From the NCBI RefSeq assembly GCF_002362315.1, contig NZ_MTZV01000004.1, forward strand, positions 124,001-188,000: a DNA stretch of 64,000 nucleotides, written 5' to 3'. Below the pieces are notes generated by a model. The model had not been told where the DNA came from. It made no database searches and saw only the letters and a list, made by a program, of their open reading frames with translations. Both the position numbers and the translations under genes were made by a program. This DNA comes from Paraburkholderia acidicola (GTDB lineage: Bacteria > Pseudomonadota > Gammaproteobacteria > Burkholderiales > Burkholderiaceae). Shown here in pieces: positions 56,710-64,000 of this stretch (positions are counted from its first letter, which is position 1; every line of letters begins with the position of its first letter).

Positions 56710-56892
56710 TTAAAACTCCACCGCAGCAAATTCGGCCTTGCCCACATCGCACAGCGGGCAGCGCCAGTCCTCGGGAATATCGGCAAAGCGAGTGCCTGCC
56801 GCAATACCTTCCTCAGGCAACCCTTCTTCTTCGTTATAAATCCAGCCGCAAATCAGGCAGACCCAGTTTTTATATTCGATCACTTCGCTCAC
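56710..56892 (-). CDS. Rubredoxin
   Basis: A 60-residue one-iron electron carrier. Cys12 and Cys15 in WVCLICGWIYNEEEG and Cys45 and Cys48 in WRCPLCDVGK ligate iron. It resembles the rubredoxins that serve alkane hydroxylases or desaturases, but no such enzyme is nearby. It may pass electrons to a distant partner. Confidence 0.95.
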   Translation of the reverse strand: MSEVIEYKNWVCLICGWIYNEEEGLPEEGIAAGTRFADIPEDWRCPLCDVGKAEFAAVEF

Positions 56893-57003
56893 AGCGCACT
56901 CTTATATCGGTTCAAGACAATATCCGGCCGCGCCGCGCCTTTTCAGGGGGCGCGGCGAGCCGCAATCTTACCGGAATTCGCTATTGAACCGCCAAGCCCA
57001 GCC

Positions 57004-57300
57004 TCACGCCGTCTGCTCTTCTTCTAGTTGCTCGGTTTCGCCGTAAAGGTCGAGCAGCAGGAGCGCTTCGGACATGATTCCGGCGCGCGTCCATTGCAGC
57101 CACTTGATGTAGCAGGTCTGCGACGGCGGGTAATCGGCGGGCAGATGCTGCCAGCGCTCGTGCTGGGTGACCACCCACAGGACGGCATTGAGCACTTCCC
57201 GCGGATCACGGCTCGCGCGCCCGAAACGACGTGCGTCGCTATGCGGGAAGAGATGCCTGACCTGACTCCAGGCGTCGTCTGAAAGAGGAAGTGTTGGCAT
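57004..57300 (-). CDS. IS5-type transposase N-terminal domain, stand-alone
   Basis: A 98-residue protein that matches only the N-terminal DNA-binding (DUF4096-type) region of IS5-family transposases: LPLSDDAWSQVRHLFPHS, RDPREVLNAVLWVVTQHERWQHLP and YPPSQTCYIKWLQWTRAG. The DDE catalytic part is absent; the chain ends in an acidic Glu-rich tail. A GAGG ribosome-binding site precedes the ATG, so it is more likely an expressed, possibly domesticated DNA-binding protein than debris. No terminal inverted repeats were seen. Confidence 0.7.
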   Translation of the reverse strand: MPTLPLSDDAWSQVRHLFPHSDARRFGRASRDPREVLNAVLWVVTQHERWQHLPADYPPSQTCYIKWLQWTRAGIMSEALLLLDLYGETEQLEEEQTA

Positions 57301-57648
57301 AAATGACCTCGAACTGAAATGCCTGACTGGAAGTATCCACGTCTTTCACAATATTCGAAATCAGAAAAAACACCATGTTCTTTCAACTAAACAAAGTAAT
57401 ATTTACCAAATGTTTCGGTGAATTCGTCTGCTGAAGGGGCCGGAAACCGCTGTGGGCAGATTCCACGAAAAGCGCCCAGACCGCGAAGCCTGGGCGAAAG
57501 CCACCGGACATCGGCAGCGGAGGTTTGATTGACCACTTGCGAAACAGGCCCGGGTCCCACATGAGACGCGAGCCTGTTGCGTGGTGGGATGCAACAGCCA
57601 CCCCTATGGAATTCTTCGCGCCAGCCTCGAAGCCGGCGTCGTTTCGGC
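57301..57648. other. Gene-free stretch
   Basis: About 350 bp between the IS5-type gene and the DUF4148 gene. Open frames occur on both strands but have no ribosome-binding sites or recognisable sequence. The IS5-type gene promoter may lie at the left end. Confidence 0.4.
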
Positions 57649-57975
57649 TTACTGACCGAAGTAAATGCTCTTCGCGCCTGCTGCCGCGGCCGGGCGACCC
57701 GCATCCGACGAACCGCTCACCGACGGGCCGTAGCTCGTTTGCGCGGCGCCGTTTTCTGCGGCACCGTTTTCTGCAGCGACCTTTGCTTCAGCAGCCTGGA
57801 TATTGGCCGGGTAATCGTAGTCGTTGGCAGTAGCGGGGTTATAACCGGCCTTTTCGATCTGAACCAGTTCGGCGCGAACTTGTGCGCGCGTAAGCGGTTG
57901 GTTCGATTGAGCAAACGACACCACCGGAGCGGCGAGGATTGCGGCAAGCGCGACAGCTTTGATAAGTGATTTCAT
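57649..57975 (-). CDS. DUF4148 periplasmic protein
   Basis: A 108-residue exported protein: signal peptide MKSLIKAVALAAILAAPVVS ending in FAQ, then SNQPLTRAQVRAELVQIEKAGYNPATANDYDYP, the DUF4148 signature common in many copies in Burkholderiaceae. The C-terminal part is Ala/Gly/Ser-rich and includes a short tandem repeat (AAENG AAENG AAQ). Function is unknown. Confidence 0.9.
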   Translation of the reverse strand: MKSLIKAVALAAILAAPVVSFAQSNQPLTRAQVRAELVQIEKAGYNPATANDYDYPANIQAAEAKVAAENGAAENGAAQTSYGPSVSGSSDAGRPAAAAGAKSIYFGQ

Positions 57976-58205
57976 GATTACTACCTCCAGAGATTGTTGT
58001 TTGCGGTACCGCGTTTCGTTTCGTCGGCATCCGTTAAGAACAGTCTAGGAGGGAATGAACCTAGGGTTAATACCTAACATCACAAATCATTGTTGCTGAA
58101 GTTGTATCCAATATCGGCTGAGGTGTCTTTACCATTTCGCGAGGTTTGCGGGTTTGTCCATTCAGCTGTTCGTCATGTGGCTCCGTTACGATGAACCTGC
58201 TTGTC

Positions 58206-58229
58206 CACAATCACACAATCACACAATCA
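58206..58229 (+). repeat. Short tandem repeat
   Basis: Three perfect copies of CACAATCA in the leader of the small secreted protein gene, 20 bp before its ATG. Possibly a slippage-prone tract affecting expression. Confidence 0.6.
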
Positions 58230-58248
58230 CAGAGACCCAGGATTCCAC

Positions 58249-58386
58249 ATGAAAAAAAACCTTCTGCTGCTGGTTGCCGTGGCTGCCAGCCTGGGTAGCG
58301 CGTCGCAGGCATTCGCCTACGATCATCATCGGCCGGTATGCCGTAACGTGCGCGTTCACCATCACTGGGAGAAGCTCTGCCGCTAG
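58249..58386 (+). CDS. Small secreted His-rich (HHHH-motif-type) protein
   Basis: A 45-residue precursor. A signal peptide MKKNLLLLVAVAASLGSASQ ends at AFA, leaving YDHHRPVCRNVRVHHHWEKLCR, a short mature peptide with two Cys and several His. Similar tiny proteins occur across Burkholderia. The Cys pair could form a disulphide and the His residues could bind metal (inference). The upstream leader carries the tandem repeat. Confidence 0.7.
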   Translation: MKKNLLLLVAVAASLGSASQAFAYDHHRPVCRNVRVHHHWEKLCR

Positions 58387-58447
58387 GCTCACGTCGTGTC
58401 CGATCGGTGAACCGGTAACCCGCGGACACAATTCAGCTCGAACTTCA

Positions 58448-58483
58448 CGCCCCTCTTTCCTTTCTTAGCTGGAAGGAGGGGCG
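58448..58483 (+). promoter_or_regulatory. Hairpin covering the ribosome-binding site of the next gene
   Basis: Thirteen consecutive pairs (one G-U) join CGCCCCTCTTTCC (58448-58460) to GGAAGGAGGGGCG (58471-58483) around a 10-base loop. The right arm contains the whole Shine-Dalgarno sequence of the gene starting at 58488. It could be a translational switch or a terminator of the small gene upstream. Confidence 0.6.
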
Positions 58484-58487
58484 AATC

Positions 58488-58772
58488 ATGTTCAGGCTCA
58501 TGGCAGCGGCAGGACTAGTCGTTATGCTGGCGGGCTGCGTGGTGGCTCCGGGTTACGGGTACTACGATCAAGGCTACGCCTACGGATCCGGCTACGGTCC
58601 CGACTACGCACCGGCATACGGTTACGGGACGGTCAATATCTGGGGCGGCGGAGGCAGGGGCGGTTATGAGCGCCGCGGCTGGGGCGACCACGGCCACTAC
58701 GGCGGCGGCTATTGGCAGCATGGCGGCGGGCGTGGCAACGGCGGCGGCCACGGTGGCGGGCACGGGCATTAG
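58488..58772 (+). CDS. Gly/Tyr/His-rich small lipoprotein
   Basis: A 94-residue lipoprotein: lipobox LAGC at Cys17, then a Tyr/Gly-rich stretch (APGYGYYDQGYAYGSGYG) and a Gly/His-rich tail ending GGGHGH. Low-complexity envelope proteins of this kind are common in Burkholderiales; role unknown. The perfect GGAGG ribosome-binding site is buried in a hairpin. Confidence 0.75.
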   Translation: MFRLMAAAGLVVMLAGCVVAPGYGYYDQGYAYGSGYGPDYAPAYGYGTVNIWGGGGRGGYERRGWGDHGHYGGGYWQHGGGRGNGGGHGGGHGH

Positions 58773-59100
58773 GCTGCGGTGCGCAGTCAAATCTGTGTAA
58801 GTCCGGATTGACGCAAGCGAGGCGCCGCCCCGCTTCGTCTAACGTAAATTTGACAATCGTTGACCGCACTGGCGACGATCGCCGATGCTGTGCCGCGCAG
58901 CGCGAACACCTGGCGGCTGCTCCGAGATGCTTGCTCCACAGTCGCCAGGGCTGCCTGATTGCACATCGCACTGATACGTCACAGGCCGATCCAGCGCATC
59001 CCAAAGCGCGCCCCACGGACAACTACAACGAAAAATCAGCTCCGCATCCGGGTCACCCATAGGTCATAATGTCCGCAAAAATTCCCAGCAAGGACGATCC
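58773..59100. other. Gene-free stretch before dcm
   Basis: About 330 bp. The GGC-rich left end continues the composition of the lipoprotein gene; nothing gene-like is supported. The dcm promoter must lie here but no strong element was recognised. Confidence 0.4.
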
Positions 59101-60360
59101 GTGACCCAGGCCGCCCCGCTCGATCTGTTGAAACAGGCGCGCATCCGCTTTACACAACGAGAAATCGCCGCCTACGTCGGCAAGGACATCAAGACAGTAC
59201 GGCGCTGGGAAAAAGGCGAAACGCCTTGCCCAGCGATGCTTGAGCCGGCGCTGCACGGGTTGCTGCAAACTGCCACCACAATCCCGGTCGACGCCCCCGC
59301 GCGCTTTCGCTTCATCGATCTGTTCGCCGGCATCGGCGGGATCCGCATGGGCTTCGAAGCGCACGGCGGCGCCTGCGTATTCACCAGCGAGTGGAACGCG
59401 TTCTCGAAGAAAACCTACGTCGAAAACTTCGGCGCCGAGCGGGAGTTCATCGGCGACATCGTGTCCTGTCCCGCCGATGCTGTCCCCGAGCACGACATCC
59501 TGCTCGGCGGCTTTCCGTGTCAGCCGTTCTCGATCGCCGGCGTCAGCAAGAAGAACGCGCTTGGGCGGCCGCACGGTTTCGAGTGCACGACTCAGGGCAC
59601 GCTCTTCTTCGACGTCGCACGGATCATCGCCGCGCGACGTCCGGCCGCGTTTCTGCTGGAGAACGTCAAGAACCTGCTGTCGCACGATAAAGGCCGCACG
59701 TTCGAGGTGATCCTGCAGACGCTGCGAGACGAACTCGGCTATGACGTGCATTACCGCGTGATCGACGGGCAGCATTTCACGCCGCAGCATCGCGAGCGGA
59801 TTCTGCTGGTCGGGTTTCGCGAGAAGACCGCGTTCTCGTGGGACGATCTGCAATTGCCCACCGATGGCCCGCGGCTCACGTCGATCCTGCATCGCACCGA
59901 TGGTAGTGAACCGCTGTTGCCGTGGGATGGCGACCGCTTCTTCGATCACGCGAAACGCCGCGTGCAACCGAAATACACGCTCACGCCGAAGCTATGGGCG
60001 TACCTGCAGCATTACGCGGACAAGCATCGTGCGGCGGGCAACGGCTTCGGTTTCGGGCTCGCCTATCCGGACAGCGTGACGCGCACGCTGTCGGCGCGCT
60101 ATCACAAGGACGGCTCGGAGATTCTCGTGCATCAGGGTTCGCGCAAACGTCCGCGGCGGCTCACGCCGCGCGAGTGCGCACGGTTGATGGGCTTTCCCGA
60201 CACATTCCGGATTCCGGTCAGCGACACGCAGGCGTACCGGCAGTTCGGCAACAGCGTCGTGATGCCGGTGATGCGCGAGGTCGCGCGCATCATGTTGCCG
60301 CACGTCGATGCGCTGCTCGGTGCTGCGCCAGTGGCTCCGGCGCTCGCACTCGTCGCGTAA
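59101..60360 (+). CDS. dcm: DNA (cytosine-5) methyltransferase, Dcm-like
   Basis: A 419-residue C5-cytosine methylase from GTG 59101. An N-terminal helix-turn-helix ([24 protein letters not shown]) precedes the catalytic domain: motif [16 protein letters not shown], motif [11 protein letters not shown] with the nucleophile Cys140, motif [11 protein letters not shown], motif [15 protein letters not shown] and motif [12 protein letters not shown]. The layout and the overlapping vsr gene point to E. coli Dcm and a CCWGG target (inference). No restriction enzyme gene is adjacent. Confidence 0.93.
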   Translation: MTQAAPLDLLKQARIRFTQREIAAYVGKDIKTVRRWEKGETPCPAMLEPALHGLLQTATTIPVDAPARFRFIDLFAGIGGIRMGFEAHGGACVFTSEWNAFSKKTYVENFGAEREFIGDIVSCPADAVPEHDILLGGFPCQPFSIAGVSKKNALGRPHGFECTTQGTLFFDVARIIAARRPAAFLLENVKNLLSHDKGRTFEVILQTLRDELGYDVHYRVIDGQHFTPQHRERILLVGFREKTAFSWDDLQLPTDGPRLTSILHRTDGSEPLLPWDGDRFFDHAKRRVQPKYTLTPKLWAYLQHYADKHRAAGNGFGFGLAYPDSVTRTLSARYHKDGSEILVHQGSRKRPRRLTPRECARLMGFPDTFRIPVSDTQAYRQFGNSVVMPVMREVARIMLPHVDALLGAAPVAPALALVA

Positions 60361-60854
60361 TGGTCGACGTCGTCGACCCGGCCACACGTAGCCGGATGAT
60401 GTCCGGCATTCGCGGGCGCAACACGAAGCCGGAGGTTCTGATCCGCAGCTTGCTGCATCGGCAGGGCTTGCGCTTTCGCCTCGATGCTCGCGATCTGCCG
60501 GGACGCCCCGATATCGTGTTGCCGCGTTTTCGCGCCGTGGTGTTCGTGCACGGCTGCTTCTGGCATGGTCACGACTGTCACCTCTTCAAATGGCCGCAGA
60601 CGCGCCCCGAATTCTGGCGCGACAAGATCGGCCGCAATCGCAGCAACGACGAAAAGGCACAGCGCCTCCTACTCGAACAAGGATGGCGTGTCGCGACCGT
60701 GTGGGAGTGCGCATTGCGCGGCGCGCACCGCGATCTCGATGGTGTGCTGCAACGTCTCATCGACTGGTTGCATGGCGAAGCGCTCACGTTCGAAGAGCGT
60801 GGCGCCGCGCCGCCAGCTCGAGTCCAGGTGCCAGCCCAGACGCCGGCCGGATAG
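60360..60854 (+). CDS. vsr: Very-short-patch repair endonuclease
   Basis: A 164-residue nuclease that nicks T:G mismatches left by deamination of 5-methylcytosine at Dcm-type sites. It has DPATRSRMMSGIRGRNTKPE, the catalytic Asp in GRPDIVLP, and FVHGCFWHGHDCHLFKWPQT with zinc-binding Cys/His, then EFWRDKIGRN. Its ATG overlaps the methylase stop (TAATG), so the two are coupled. The usual start is accepted; the overlap forces it. Confidence 0.95.
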   Translation: MVDVVDPATRSRMMSGIRGRNTKPEVLIRSLLHRQGLRFRLDARDLPGRPDIVLPRFRAVVFVHGCFWHGHDCHLFKWPQTRPEFWRDKIGRNRSNDEKAQRLLLEQGWRVATVWECALRGAHRDLDGVLQRLIDWLHGEALTFEERGAAPPARVQVPAQTPAG

Positions 60855-60999
60855 ACGCTCTGAAGAAATCCGGAGTGCCCCGCGCGTGCCGGGTTCGCAT
60901 AACCGCTTCATGCGCCGGTGATACACTCGATTGGCTAATGGGACGAGCCTGCTGAGCGCGCCCGTCCGTCTTCAGAACCCTCTTCGAAGGAGGCATCCG

Positions 61000-61503
61000 A
61001 TGGCCGATTTCCGACTCTGGTCCGACGACTTTCCCGTCAACGGTTTCATGCCGAAAGCTCACGAGTTCGACGACCGATCGTTTGGCGTCGACGGCGATAA
61101 CGTGTCGCCCGCGCTGCAATGGGATGCACCGCCTGCCGATACACAAAGCTTCGCGCTCACCGTCTACGATCCCGACGCACCGACTGGCAGCGGCTTCTGG
61201 CACTGGGTCGTCGTCAATCTTCCCGCCGATACCCGCTCACTACCGCGCAACGCCGGCAAGGCCGACGGCAGTCTGTTGCCACCGGGCGCGCTGCAGGTAC
61301 GCAATGACTACGGCACGGTGGGCTTCGGTGGCGCTGCGCCGCCGCGCGGCGACAAACCGCACCGCTACATCTTCCGGCTGCACGCGCTGAAGGTCGCGCA
61401 TCTGCCGATCAGTGCCGAGACAACGAATGCGGTCGCGCGCTTCATGACGCATCTGAACGAACTCGATTCAGCGACGCACACAGGTCTGTACGAACTGAAG
61501 TAA
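61000..61503 (+). CDS. YbhB/YbcL-type PEBP-family protein
   Basis: A 167-residue phosphatidylethanolamine-binding-like protein: VDGDNVSPALQWDAPPADTQSFALTVYDPDAP at the anion-binding site, GSGFWHWVVVNLPA, and AAPPRGDKPHRYIFRLHAL. Bacterial relatives (YbhB, YbcL) have no settled role. Cytoplasmic, no signal peptide. AAGGAGG precedes the ATG at 61000. Confidence 0.93.
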   Translation: MADFRLWSDDFPVNGFMPKAHEFDDRSFGVDGDNVSPALQWDAPPADTQSFALTVYDPDAPTGSGFWHWVVVNLPADTRSLPRNAGKADGSLLPPGALQVRNDYGTVGFGGAAPPRGDKPHRYIFRLHALKVAHLPISAETTNAVARFMTHLNELDSATHTGLYELK

Positions 61504-61522
61504 CCGGCTCGCCATGGCCGGC

Positions 61523-61564
61523 GCCGGTCGGTGGGCCGCATGCAGCCCGCCGACCGGCCCTTTT
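61523..61564 (+). terminator. Terminator after the PEBP-family gene
   Basis: A 13-bp stem GCCGGTCGGTGGG / CCCGCCGACCGGC with one G-T pair and a 10-base loop, followed by CCTTTT. It ends about 55 bp before the next gene. Confidence 0.8.
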
Positions 61565-61618
61565 CGCTTGTTGTTTCTGTTGCTGTCTTCCGCTCCCGCC
61601 ACGCTCCCTTCCCCGCCG

Positions 61619-62989
61619 ATGACCACCGCCACAGAACAAGGACTCCCGCTGCCCGCCCGCTACTGGGCGATCGTCGTGGTCGCGCTCGGCGTCACGCTCG
61701 CGGTACTCGACAGCGCCATCGCCAATGTCGCGCTGCCGACCATCGCGCGTCATCTGAATGCCAGCGCCGCGTCCTCGATCTGGGTCGTCAACGCCTACCA
61801 GCTCGCCGTGACGATCTCGCTGCTGCCGCTCGCGTCGCTCGGCGATCGCATCGGCTACCGGCGCGTCTATCTCGGCGGAATGATCCTGTTCACCGTCGCG
61901 TCGCTCGGCTGCGCACTGGCCACTTCGCTGCCGATGCTCGCGCTCGTGCGGGTGTTCCAGGGTTTCGGCGCGGCCGGCATCATGAGCGTGAACACGGCGC
62001 TCGTGCGCATGATCTATCCGCCCTCGCAGCTCGGGCGCGGTATCGCGATCAACGCCATGGTGGTGGCGATATCGGCGGCGGTGGGACCGACGGTCGCGTC
62101 AGCTGTGCTGTCAGTTGCAACGTGGCCGTGGCTGTTCGCGATCAACGTGCCAATCGGCATCGTCGCGCTCTCCGTCGGTTTGAAGGCACTGCCCGCCAAC
62201 ACACGGCACGACTCGCCCTACGACTATCCGAGCGCGGTGATGAACGCGCTCGTATTCGGTCTGCTGATCTTCGCCCTCGACGGTTTCGGTCATGGCGAAC
62301 GCTACGCGTACGTCGCGGCCGAACTCGTCGGCGCGATCGCAATCGGCTACATCTTCGTGCGCCGGCAACTGACCCAACCCGCACCGCTACTGCCGGTCGA
62401 TCTGCTGCGCATCCCGATCTTCGCGCTCTCGGTGGGGACGTCCGTGTGTTCGTTCGCGGCGCAGATGCTGACGTTCGTGTCGTTCCCGTTCCTGTTGCAG
62501 AACACGCTCGGCTTCTCGCAAGTGCAGACCGGGCTATTGATCACGCCATGGCCGCTCGCCATCGTCGTCGCAGCGCCGCTCTCGGGAGTGCTGTCGGACA
62601 AGCTGTCGGCGGGATGGCTCGGTGGCATCGGGCTGATCGTGATGGCCTGCGGACTCCTGCTGCTCGCTACACTGGGCGCTCATCCAGAGCCGTTCGAGAT
62701 CGCGTGGCGCATGGCGCTGTGCGGCGCGGGCTTCGGCATTTTCCAGTCGCCGAACAATCGCACGATGCTTGCCGCCGCGCCACGCGCGCGCAGCGGCGGC
62801 GCAAGCGGCATGCTCGGTACCGCCCGGCTCACCGGGCAGACGCTGGGCGCGGCGCTCGTCGCGTTGATCTTCGGCTTGGCGCCGCAGAACGGACCGACCA
62901 TCGCGCTCTACGTCGCGGCATGCTTTGCGGCGGTCGCGGCGATCGTCAGCATGCTGCGCACTACGCAGCGCGGCACAGCGACGGCCTGA
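61619..62989 (+). CDS. DHA2-type major facilitator drug exporter
   Basis: A 456-residue MFS exporter of the DHA2 group: AVLDSAIANVALPTIARHL in helix one, WVVNAYQLAVTISLLPLASLGDRIGYRR, and FQGFGAAGIMSVNTALVR in helix five. About 13-14 segments are expected. Substrates of this group include drugs and dyes; none is indicated by context. The ATG at 61619 (MTTATEQG) is chosen over an upstream frame that lacks family similarity. Confidence 0.9.
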   Translation: MTTATEQGLPLPARYWAIVVVALGVTLAVLDSAIANVALPTIARHLNASAASSIWVVNAYQLAVTISLLPLASLGDRIGYRRVYLGGMILFTVASLGCALATSLPMLALVRVFQGFGAAGIMSVNTALVRMIYPPSQLGRGIAINAMVVAISAAVGPTVASAVLSVATWPWLFAINVPIGIVALSVGLKALPANTRHDSPYDYPSAVMNALVFGLLIFALDGFGHGERYAYVAAELVGAIAIGYIFVRRQLTQPAPLLPVDLLRIPIFALSVGTSVCSFAAQMLTFVSFPFLLQNTLGFSQVQTGLLITPWPLAIVVAAPLSGVLSDKLSAGWLGGIGLIVMACGLLLLATLGAHPEPFEIAWRMALCGAGFGIFQSPNNRTMLAAAPRARSGGASGMLGTARLTGQTLGAALVALIFGLAPQNGPTIALYVAACFAAVAAIVSMLRTTQRGTATA

Positions 62990-63056
62990 GCACACGCGAC
63001 GTCGTCATTCGTCTGCTCCTGAATCCCGCCCGCGCCAACACAAAGGTGCGCAGCCG

Positions 63057-64000
63057 CTACGACGCCGTCACATCCGCAAGCTTCACCGCCTTCTCCGCCA
63101 CCGACGAAGCCGTCGCGACATTGCGCAGATCGGCGAGGAACGTATCGCGCCAGACCGACAGATTGTTTTCGCGCATCGGCGCCATCATGTCGGCGTGGCG
63201 CGCCTGGCGTTCCGCGAGCGGCATCGACAGTGCACGCTCGAGCGCTTCGGCCATCTGCGACAGATCGAACGGATTGACGACGAGCGCGCCTGGCAATTGT
63301 TCCGCTGCACCGGCAAACTGCGACAGCACGAGCACACCAGGATCGGTCGGGTCCTGCGACGCGACATACTCCTTCGCGACCAGATTCATGCCATCGCGCA
63401 ACGGCGTCACGTAGCCGACCTGCGCCTGCCGGAACAGCGCCATCAGTAAGTTGCGTTCGTACTTGCGATTCAGATACTGGATCGGCGTCCAGTCGAGTTG
63501 CGCGAAGCGTCCGTTGATCCGACCCGCTTCCCCTTCGAGCGTCTGACGGATGCGCTGATAGGTCTGCACGTCGGAGCGCGTCGGCGGCGCGATCTGCACC
63601 AGCGACACGCGACCATGCCAGCCCGGCCCACTCAACAGCAGTCGCTCGAATGCCTGGAAGCGCTCGACGAGCCCCTTCGAATAATCGAGCCGGTCGACAC
63701 TCATGATCAGCTTGCGACCGCGCAGACCATCGCGCAGGCTCTTCACCGCCTTGCGGTCGCTGAACTGCACGGACGCCTTCGCGATCGCATCGGGATAGAT
63801 CCCGATCGGATACGCACCGACCTTCATGAAGCGGTTGTACGCGTGCAGCATGCCGTCGTCGCTCGCGCTGCCGTGACCGCCGCGCTCGATGTAGTCGACA
63901 AACGACTGCCGGTCCGCATCGGTCTGAAAACCGATCACGTCATAGCTACACATGCTCCTCACGAGTTCCTCGTGCGGCGGCACGGTGCGCAGCACCTCGG
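63057..64000 (-). CDS. otsA: Alpha,alpha-trehalose-phosphate synthase, C-terminal part
   Basis: Glycosyltransferase family 20 enzyme that joins UDP-glucose and glucose 6-phosphate. About 315 C-terminal codons are present; the start is beyond the right edge. Visible motifs are SYDVIGFQTDADRQSFVDYIE, VGAYPIGIYPDAIAK, the UDP-sugar site LIMSVDRLDYSKGLVERFQAFE, RDGMNLVAKEYVASQ and LVLSQFAGAAEQLPGALVVNPFD. Trehalose made this way protects against osmotic and heat stress. Usually otsB lies beside it, probably outside the window. Confidence 0.95.
   Translation of the reverse strand, partial: EVLRTVPPHEELVRSMCSYDVIGFQTDADRQSFVDYIERGGHGSASDDGMLHAYNRFMKVGAYPIGIYPDAIAKASVQFSDRKAVKSLRDGLRGRKLIMSVDRLDYSKGLVERFQAFERLLLSGPGWHGRVSLVQIAPPTRSDVQTYQRIRQTLEGEAGRINGRFAQLDWTPIQYLNRKYERNLLMALFRQAQVGYVTPLRDGMNLVAKEYVASQDPTDPGVLVLSQFAGAAEQLPGALVVNPFDLSQMAEALERALSMPLAERQARHADMMAPMRENNLSVWRDTFLADLRNVATASSVAEKAVKLADVTAS

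Noticed and set aside
55634..57300. tRNA-Arg considered as the attachment site of a genomic island
   Set aside because: No integrase gene and no visible repeat of the tRNA 3' end was found within the window; the neighbours are mostly core genes.

Overview
The window is about 64 kb of GC-rich chromosome from a Burkholderiaceae bacterium, most likely Paraburkholderia, Burkholderia or Caballeronia. The pointers are an intracellular PHB depolymerase whose catalytic triad falls at the Ralstonia positions, a UbiC next to HtpG, small DUF4148, DUF1841, DUF3096 and DUF3311 proteins, a Gram-negative trimeric-type porin, a solitary RnfB-like ferredoxin, and a dispersed hairpin repeat of the kind scattered through Burkholderia genomes. 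The genus is inferred from gene content; no ribosomal RNA is present.

Layout. 1-7.4 kb: start of purT (runs off the left edge), a META-domain lipoprotein, a large FtsK with a long Ala/Thr/Pro linker, a secreted lactonase-type beta-propeller and two small proteins. 7.5-14 kb: a GH15 glycosidase, phaZ with a possible PhaR-type operator, a TetR regulator, then rnfB-nth and a DUF1841 gene. 14.2-18.7 kb: two small c-type cytochromes divergent from a MoxR ATPase/CoxE-type VWA pair, then transaldolase. 18.9-26.6 kb: a VOC protein, a FUSC membrane protein, a DUF3311/MctP-type symporter pair, a LysR/SDR divergent pair (the SDR lacks the usual catalytic Tyr and Lys), a spermidine-synthase-like protein and a porin. 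26.9-29.7 kb: DUF1330, an orphan ParA-like ATPase, an antitoxin whose toxin gene is cut off after about eleven codons, a uracil-glycosylase-superfamily protein and ubiC. 29.9-40 kb: htpG with a recognisable sigma-32 promoter, a MocR-type regulator divergent from a VOC/aminotransferase/RidA operon, phzF-like gene, and a membrane GGDEF-EAL protein.

40.2-46.9 kb: a chromate-transporter-family protein, then a LysR regulator divergent from an MHS permease/amidohydrolase/acetylpolyamine-deacetylase operon, with a near-perfect inverted repeat between them, and a CopD-like membrane protein. 46.9-54.6 kb: a long intergenic stretch with the dispersed repeat, then parE-parC, uup and a DUF4399 protein, all on the minus strand. 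54.8-58.8 kb: a HigBA-type toxin-antitoxin pair with a promoter/operator that predicts a leaderless toxin message, tRNA-Arg(CCT), a methyltransferase, rubredoxin, a lone IS5-type DNA-binding domain and three small secreted proteins. 58.8-64 kb: a dcm-vsr pair without a restriction enzyme, a PEBP-family protein, a DHA2-type exporter and the 3' part of otsA (runs off the right edge).

Most of the window reads as core Burkholderiaceae chromosome. The accessory-looking patches are 27.4-28.6 kb (ParA and toxin-antitoxin remnant), 54.8-57.3 kb (toxin-antitoxin, tRNA and transposase domain) and 59.1-60.9 kb (orphan methylase and Vsr). No CRISPR array, rRNA operon, intact insertion sequence or prophage was seen, and no single locus is convincing as a wholly new system. 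The best leads are the shortened FtsK N-terminus, the hairpin covering a ribosome-binding site at 58448-58483, the leaderless HigB promoter, the catalytically altered SDR and the two regulator-divergent catabolic operons.
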